Below are positions 57,527 to 64,000 of a stretch of 64,000 bases of DNA, piece after piece. The position numbers and the translations under genes are program-made. Source of the DNA: Lucifuga dentata (lineage: Eukaryota > Chordata > Actinopteri > Ophidiiformes > Bythitidae); contig VXCM01003143.1 of the NCBI GenBank assembly GCA_014773175.1, forward strand, positions 1-64,000, in the 5' to 3' direction. Below the pieces are notes generated by a model that was given only the letters and a program-made list of their open reading frames with translations, did not search any database and had not been told where the DNA came from. How positions within the stretch are numbered: the stretch's first letter is position 1; each line of letters starts with the position of its first letter.

Positions 57527-57588
57527 ACTCTGGTAGTAGTAGTTATGAGTCAGAGGAGACACGTCTGCGTCACAAAAGGACTGACTGA
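57527..57588 (+). other. Candidate terminal coding exon, unidentified
   Basis: A textbook acceptor: branch-point-like TGCCTAAC (57494-57501), then CTTTGTCTGCTTCCCTATAG ending at 57526. Two bases plus 19 codons follow and stop at TGA 57586-57588: SGSSSYESEETRLRHKRTD, a polar, charged, C-terminal-looking tail. No usable donor before the stop. Phase 1 entry matches the exit of 33110-33197. An ATTAAA poly(A)-like hexamer occurs near 57876. Protein not recognised; the gene itself is inferred. Confidence 0.35.
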
Positions 57589-57984
57589 GTTAACACTCCA
57601 CATGCACACACACATACACACACACATCCTCTTAATGTTGGGCAGGTCCCAGAACTGGGCCATAAAGGTGAGTGTTCACATTAATACAATGACAATAGGA
57701 TTACACTAATTAATCTGAAGAGTACACACTGAATGCTAATTCATAAAACTATTTTACATCCACAGTACCAATATGATGATGTTTGTTTACTGTGCATATA
57801 AACCAGCAGGCAGAGGACCATCAAGGACACTCAGGAAGAATCAGACTCTGACCACTGATTTGCACTTTTCCTGCATTAAACTTTGCTAGCTAACATCAGT
57901 AAAGTTTCACTGCTGCAGACAGTATGGGACTTTGATCTTTACATTTGAGGGGTCAAAACTTTCCGACATTATGTTATTTCGCAC
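57589..57984. other. Possible 3' UTR of the candidate exon, otherwise nothing
   Basis: Short CA arrays (57605-57630) and AT-rich DNA up to a MITE. Confidence 0.3.
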
Positions 57985-58786
57985 AAAATACTGCTGGAGT
58001 GATAAATATTAGAATTGTTTTTCCTACTTTTCAGACTGCCATGGTTTCAGTTCATTAAAGTTCGCTATAAAATCAACTTGCAGAGACATAAAACCTGAAC
58101 ATTTGATTTTGAAAGATTAAGGGATTTGGAAATTGGTTGTCAGTAATGTAACCTGTTATTGTACATGGTTGTACATATTGAGCTTAAAGCACCATGCCAC
58201 CATTTTGCATGTTTGAACCCAATATACTGTATTCATTTTTCATATGTGTGAGGTTATTGACAAGCATTTCCCAAAGAATAAAACCATATTTTAGATTTCT
58301 TGATATTTTGCAAAATCTCTTAATCTTTCAAAATCAAATATTCAAGCAATCCACCTTATAAATCAATGTTTCGCCTGTTAATAGTTGCGCAAAATTATGA
58401 AGTCACAGTTGTTAAAATTTTTCGTTAAACACTCTTCTTTTGGGACTATATTCCCGGGTAGAGACATATTCACTCTGTGCTTTTTATTGCATTTAAACAC
58501 TGAAATTATGAAACTTCGAAAAAACCTGAATACATGTCTTGTTTGAGATGATGGATTACCTATCCCAAGAACGTTTCAAGTATCAACAAGATGATTGTAA
58601 TAGCGTACCAGAATGAACTGAAACCAATGGCAGTCTGGAAATTTGTTTTTTAATTCACCGTTCCAGTATGCTTTAGGAAATGATTGTCAGTAACCTTATG
58701 TGTATGAAAATTGAATATATTGGGCTCAAACATGCAAAAATGGGTGGTATCATCCTTTAAACATGCAAACTGGCTGGTATGGTCCT
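57985..58786 (-). mobile_element. TTAA-MITE, outer copy, split by another copy
   Basis: Left piece 57985-58183 (TAGAATTGTTTTTCCTAC, ACTGCCATGGTTTCAGTTCA, TGGTTGTCAGTAATGTAACC, ...TATTGAGC) and right piece 58761-58786 (ACATGCAAACTGGCTGGTAT, GGTCCT) followed by TTAA 58787-58790. Between them sits a complete second copy. The outer left terminus is missing. Confidence 0.8.
58188..58756 (+). mobile_element. TTAA-MITE, full-length inner copy, group 1
   Basis: 569 bp, AGCACCATGCCACCATTTTG to GTGGTATCATCCT, bounded by TTAA at 58184-58187 and 58757-58760. The outer copy elsewhere in the family reads GC(T)TAAACATGC across this point, so exactly one TTAA was duplicated on insertion. Confidence 0.9.
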
Positions 58787-58935
58787 TTAAAGCTTTAATG
58801 CTGAAATTGATGGATTGCAGTTAAAGTAGATCACAAACCTGGATCCAGAATTGAAGAAAGGAAATAAACAAATCCAAAGAGTTAAGAGTCAGGTAGAGCC
58901 AGGTGGAATATTGGAACTCTATCCTAATATAACAG

Positions 58936-58946
58936 TAATAATAATG

Positions 58947-58981
<35 letters not shown>
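58936..58981. repeat. (AAT)n microsatellite
   Basis: About 15 ATA/AAT units with a TGA interruption. Confidence 0.9.
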
Positions 58982-60105
58982 GTAACAAAGCATTTGCTGT
59001 GATGGATTACTGAACTCAACAAGTTTGAAGTCTTTAAAGCTATTTTGCTCTTCCTTTTTCCTTTTACTCTCTGTCACTGGCATTCAAGATGTCATTGGTC
59101 AGTTCAGAAATTAAGGCTTTCTGGATGCTGATGAGGTGAACTTTTTTTTTTTTTTATAATGGAGACTTGTTTGAAAAGAGTGAAGGCAATCAGCTCTTCC
59201 TGCTACCTATTGGATATTCTAACCAAGCATCACAATCACACTGAAAGGAAGAAAATGTGCAATTACTTTCACATCATCTCATCGAAGAGGAAAATTGGTG
59301 CTGCCACAGTGTAAAAAGAAAATCCAGACCCCCAGCTTATTGGAAACTCAAACCAAGAATAAATGTCGCAATGATGAGAGAGACAATCAATCAAAGAATA
59401 GAAATGTAAGAGCAGGAAGAGGATAAAGGGGAATATCTGATTTAAACAATGGCACCAGATATGAGCAGAGAAGAAAGGAGAGGCTAAATGAGTTTGACAG
59501 AGCTACCAGGACTGAGAAGATGACATATTAATGTGATGTAACAGCCGTTATGAGACAGAAAATATTGTATTTAGGCACCATATTATTTTCTTCTTCTCTG
59601 TTTGATTTCTTTACGTTTGCATTTTAATTTCAATTTTGTGTTGTCATCGCCTTCAAATATTATTAGCCATTATTCTGATATGTGTTCTGTATTTCCATGG
59701 AGGATTACAGCGAAATGGGAATGACTTGAGTGTGTGAACTGATGGAATATTTTACACTTTTCACTTTTAAAACATCTGATAAGATGTTAAAAATATAAAC
59801 AGAGATTCAAAAGTACTTTTCTATAGTAATTTTCTATAATGCCATTAACTGTGTTGCACTTGTCTAGAGGCTAATGTTAGTGCTTACTTTGCACACTTAA
59901 TTTGCACATCTTTCTTTCTTTCTTTCATTGCTCTGAAAGCATAAAAATCTCCATAATACATGAGTTCATTTTACTACTAATGCTTGCTTTATTGGTTACT
60001 TTTATTTAGGTTAAATCTGAAAGTAGTCATCGGGAGAGGGGACAGGGGTGGGGAGTGGGGAGTCAGGGGGAGGGGGTCTACAAAATACTGAAATCTAGTA
60101 GATCA

Positions 60106-60106
60106 T

Positions 60107-60137
<31 letters not shown>

Positions 60138-60155
60138 CACACACACACACACACA
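60106..60155. repeat. (CA)n microsatellite
   Basis: About 25 AC units with one GC interruption. Confidence 0.95.
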
Positions 60156-60742
60156 GCAATTTTTGTCCCCATAAATTTTGGTGTCCCCAGGATGAGACTG
60201 CATTCAAAGTTCTGTCCCCACAACGTCCAGTTTTACAAATACACACACACACACTCATGCTGCCATAATAGTTTTGGTGAAATTGTCCTCGGTTGTCTCA
60301 GCCTTTGTTTACACAGGAAGCAGATTTTAAGGTGTTCCCGTGCCAACAATGGATCAAATTTTCCCCAAGTGGACAGAGTATTTAATCATTGTACTACACT
60401 GTGTGTAAAATGTGTACTTTCAAAAATATGAGGCTCTCTGTCTGTGTGTTAGGTGTGTGTTTAATGGGAAATCCTCAGCCATGATTGCTAACCCATGAAA
60501 AAAAAAAAAAAAANAAAAAAAAAAAAAAATCAAGCTATCCAAAGAATAGGTTAAAAATAAGATTTAAAAAAAACAGCAGTTTCAGTTTTAACCTTTGCAA
60601 AATGAATCAACACAAACTGCAGATTAAATCTTTTGAATCTTTTAACCTTCGTGACCAAAGAGCCTTTTCCATGCAGCACCAACGATGTTATCTCTCACAG
60701 TGAGAGAGGTGAAGAGGCTTTCCAACATCATATCTGCTCCTC

Positions 60743-60743
<1 letters not shown>

Positions 60744-60782
<39 letters not shown>
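60744..60782. repeat. (GT)n microsatellite
   Basis: About 19 uninterrupted GT units. Confidence 0.95.
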
Positions 60783-60784
<2 letters not shown>

Positions 60785-61298
60785 CCTTGGCTTTTCATGG
60801 TATACTGTATATCATATTTTGACAGTCACCCTGTGCTGAAATTGCACCAACCCAATCCCTTATAGCTCACACAAACTCCTTCACACTGACACAAAAAATA
60901 AATCTTACGTCCCTGTGATGGAACAGATTTGCCTGTTACGCCCGTTTCTTTTGGGATCCAGATCACATGGCTGCTGCTACTGCTACAGTCTGGATCTCTG
61001 GGAAAAAGGCAAAATTTACTCAAGCTAAATAACAAGTTGACAGGTGTTGAAGGAGCTCTGATTTGCAGCAGCACAGCATCTACACCTTATCCTGCAAAGA
61101 CGTAGATTCTGGTCGGTCATTAGGGATTTGCACAGAAGAGGAAAGATTTAATATTTGATCCAGGTTCCTGTAAGTTTATAATATCACATAATTACCCTTT
61201 CTTGCTTTGCTCCTGAAAAATGCAGACCGGTTTATCATGACTCAGGATGAAGAATCACTTTACAACGAATCCCCAACTTGCTATTACACGCAAGTTAA

Positions 61299-61401
61299 AG
61301 GACTGTACCTGTGATTTTGCATGTTTAAGACTAATAAATGCTACCAGCATAGACATTATATTACAAAACCTACTACTGGAGCAGTACATTTTAGAATTTT
61401 T

Positions 61402-61438
<37 letters not shown>

Positions 61439-61825
61439 GATTTTGTGTTATTTTGCTAAATTCCCTAATATTTCAAAATGAGATGTTCTCCTGGGACTAT
61501 ATTCCATGGAGGAGACATACTGCACATTGTACAAATGTATACATATATAACAGGTTAAATTAAGTTACTTAGACAAAAAAACTGAATAGATGTCATGATT
61601 GCTCTGATGGATTACGTATCACAAGCATGTTTCAGGTCTCTGCAAATTGGTATTAATTGCTTACTGGAATTAACTTAAACCAACAGCAACCTGGAAGGCA
61701 GGAAAAAAAATTCTAAAATTTACTGCTCCAGTATTTTGCTTTGGAAAATAGTAGGCAGTAATGTAACATACATGCAGGTAGTATATATATTGGACAAAAA
61801 CATGCAAAAATCCTGGTATGCACCT
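61299..61825 (+). mobile_element. TTAA-MITE, group 2
   Basis: TTAA at 61295-61298, right flank TTGA (mutated, 61826-61829). Starts AGGACTGTACCTGTGATTTT and ends CCTGGTATGCACCT. The interior has a (TTTA)n array at 61400-61438 and GGGACTATATTCCATGGAGG. Confidence 0.8.
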
Positions 61826-61829
61826 TGAA

Positions 61830-64000
61830 ATGGATTTCCTGATTTTGACTAAAGACTTGCTAGTTACAGAAATTAAACTCAAAATCTGTTCTTCCCTGGT
61901 CTGTAAACCAATTTCTCCAATGAATTCCGTGAAAATTTCACAGAGATGGCAACAGAAAGAGGGTGGAAAACTCCTGAATGTGGAAAGATGTTTTCCATTG
62001 ATGCAAATGCAACACAGATTCTGAAAGGATATGTTAATCTCCATATGTTTGAGCGGTAAGAGCCACCAAGGCTCTCTGTGATGGTGGCAGAGGCGGTGAA
62101 TGGAGCTGCAGAGAAAGATGAAATGTCAGTCAAATAACAATAGTCTTCAATCCATCACATTCAGCAGCAGAGATAGCCATCATCTGTATTCCACACTGTG
62201 AGCACATTCTGTCAAATTGCTCTGAAATATTGGCAAGATATTTTCCCCGTCATACCTGAAAAAAATGAAAGTGAAAAAAAAGTGAAAAAAATACGCTAAT
62301 TCCATTCATATTATTTTAAAAGTTAATATCACAAAACACACCTGCTTCTGCTGCTCATATTGCTGTCAGGGTCAATAAGCTGACATCTGAGATATGTAAA
62401 GTATGATAGCCAAGATGCTAAAGCAGAGAATTGCTATCATACTCTGTTATGTTGACAGCATACAATAATTCAATTGTGGTATGCATTTTTAGATGGTTAT
62501 AAAATGATCTGATGAGGATGTACTAAGGCTACTTTTTTATGGTGATTCAAGTGACATGATGACTGTTTTTATATCTACCACAGTGCAAACTAGACTCAGA
62601 ATTATTCAAGACTTGAGCAATAGGAAAAGCAATACAACACAGTCAAAATGTTGACCAGACTTGAGGAGTCTCTGCAGCAGGTAGCAAAAATGAAATGAAA
62701 TGAAAAAGGAAAAAATTTAGTGATATAAAAACATTTAAAAAAACAGATTTCTGTTTGAAAAAAAATATTCCAATTTAAATATAGCACTTGTATAAGAACA
62801 AGATTCAGAGAAAATGTATATTTTTTGTTTCTTAAAAAACCTTGTTGAGCTACATAAGTGCCGAATTAATCAAATATGATTTAAAAAAAAGCATTTATGC
62901 AAGTAAAATTTTTAGATTTTTTTTTTTTTTTAATTTGTTACAGGGTTCAATAAAGACATAAACTGCAAAATATTAGATTTTTCTGATAATTATTTCTTTT
63001 GGGCTTTACAGGGCTAAAATGATGCAGCAGTTTCTGAATTCACAAAGTGAATTTGTGAAGAATTCACTAGAGATTCCAGTGGAATTTAAGAATGCTTTTC
63101 CACAGACACAGTGCTGGTGCCAGTACCAAAGCACAGATTTCCACAGCAACGAGTTTGTAGTTATCTTCAGAGTAAGTGTGAAGGCAGCAGTTATGCAAGA
63201 AATCAATTCATTTTATCATTTTGGAACAACAAGTATTATAGGACGTGTATGTGTTTGGCGGACGACAACATGTCAGCAGTTTTGAAAGACTACTGTTCAT
63301 TTCAAATAATACTGGATTCACATGAGAGGACAACAGAAAACTTGCTGATGTGAGAGTTGTATGCTGCGTTTCCAGATGGAACGTGCTCTCAAAAGTTCAA
63401 ATATCCCAACTTTTTCTTCTCACCGCAGCTGCAGCAACGCCGGATGTTCATTTATTCTTGGGTCAAAGATGGACAGCAAGAGACTCATTCTTTTGGCGCA
63501 GAATCACCCAGTTTTGTATTATTAAATTAAATTATTAATTATTATGAATTATGACAAATTAAACCAAGCAAGTGATCAAACCAAGTTGTCGATTCTGAAA
63601 CATCCCCTGAATTTCTTTTCATCCATCCTCAGTTTTTGAATTGGCTGATGGAATTCTCCCAGTACTTTGCATTTCTGCAAAATGGGTTGAACCCACATGC
63701 ATCTACATGCCTGCCTGTCTTATCAGCATATAAAACGATCAGAGCTGGATCTTTGTGCAAATTGTTAAAATGCTATTGCATCTCCCAAAACAGAATTATA
63801 TCCCGCCAAATTAACATGGCAACTTTTCGTCATCTGCCGTCTGCCGATGTAATTTTGCCATAATGACGGGCAGTGCTGTTTTTCTGCCATTTCTGTTGTG
63901 CATTGCATTGTGGGGCGAAAGTGTCCATCAGCGGCCCATTCAAATATGCATTATGACTTCTTTGACTGTACTTTGTCATGTTTAGTGTGAACAAACTACA
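61830..64000. other. No gene recognised
   Basis: AT-rich flank. 63010-63300 and 63400-63480 have overlapping short frames on both strands without recognisable products. 63800-63960 is a little GC-richer (GCCGTCTGCCGATG). No repeat family identified. Confidence 0.45.

Larger units (their letters stand above)
58791..61294. other. No gene recognised; microsatellites
   Basis: Contains the AAT, CA and GT arrays listed separately, a G-rich patch at 60030-60075 (GGGAGAGGGGACAGGGGTGG) and a poly-A with an N (60498-60529). Remaining sequence is AT-rich with no exon seen. Confidence 0.5.

Noticed and set aside
1..64000. CRISPR array, prophage, bacterial operon, toxin-antitoxin or endogenous retrovirus
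   Set aside because: No spaced direct repeats, no operon-like packing of genes, and no gag, protease or envelope-like frames; all repeats seen are eukaryotic transposons or microsatellites.

Overview
The window is vertebrate and almost certainly from a teleost fish. It is AT-rich and intron-like, packed with fish-type mobile elements (Tc1/mariner, hAT-like and TTAA-target MITEs, L2/CR1-type and RTE-type LINE pieces, tRNA-derived repeat pieces) and long CA, GA and AAT microsatellites. There is no operon-like organisation. The only gene I can name is on the minus strand: the first coding exon of galnt18, a Golgi polypeptide GalNAc-transferase-like protein, at 39867-40107. A GC-box-rich promoter region follows at about 40108-40500, and two upstream ATGs overlap the start. 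I found no further galnt18 exon below 39867. The left 39.8 kb is therefore read as the start of a very large intron 1, and the right 23.5 kb as 5' flanking DNA.

Layout. 1-1680: 5' part of an L2/CR1-type LINE on the minus strand, with its endonuclease domain. 1793-2090: possible plus-strand terminal exon with a poly(A) signal. 3-26 kb: intron with an inverted-repeat element, a hAT-type MITE, a 5'-truncated RTE LINE with a perfect 18-bp target duplication, microsatellites and a Tc1 relic. 26865-28389: near-complete but dead Tc1/mariner element. 32-62 kb: dense cluster of one TTAA-target MITE family, including copies inserted into each other or interrupted by other elements. 39.8-40.5 kb: galnt18 exon 1 and promoter. 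40.9-54.9 kb: hAT-like elements, more MITEs and repeats. 57.5 kb: a plus-strand candidate exon with a strong acceptor. 59-64 kb: microsatellites and sequence in which I recognise nothing.

Most useful observations. (1) The TTAA MITE family has about 17 copies in two sequence groups. One copy sits inside another with the TTAA duplicated, which fixes the target site. (2) Plus-strand candidate exons at 33110-33197 and 57527-57588 have compatible phase and flank galnt18 exon 1; they may mark an unrecognised antisense gene. (3) Isolated single Ns are repeatedly flanked by identical 59-67-bp blocks, so several apparent tandem duplications look like assembly joins. (4) I saw no CRISPR array, phage, toxin or defence system; the most novel content is repeat biology and possible cryptic exons.
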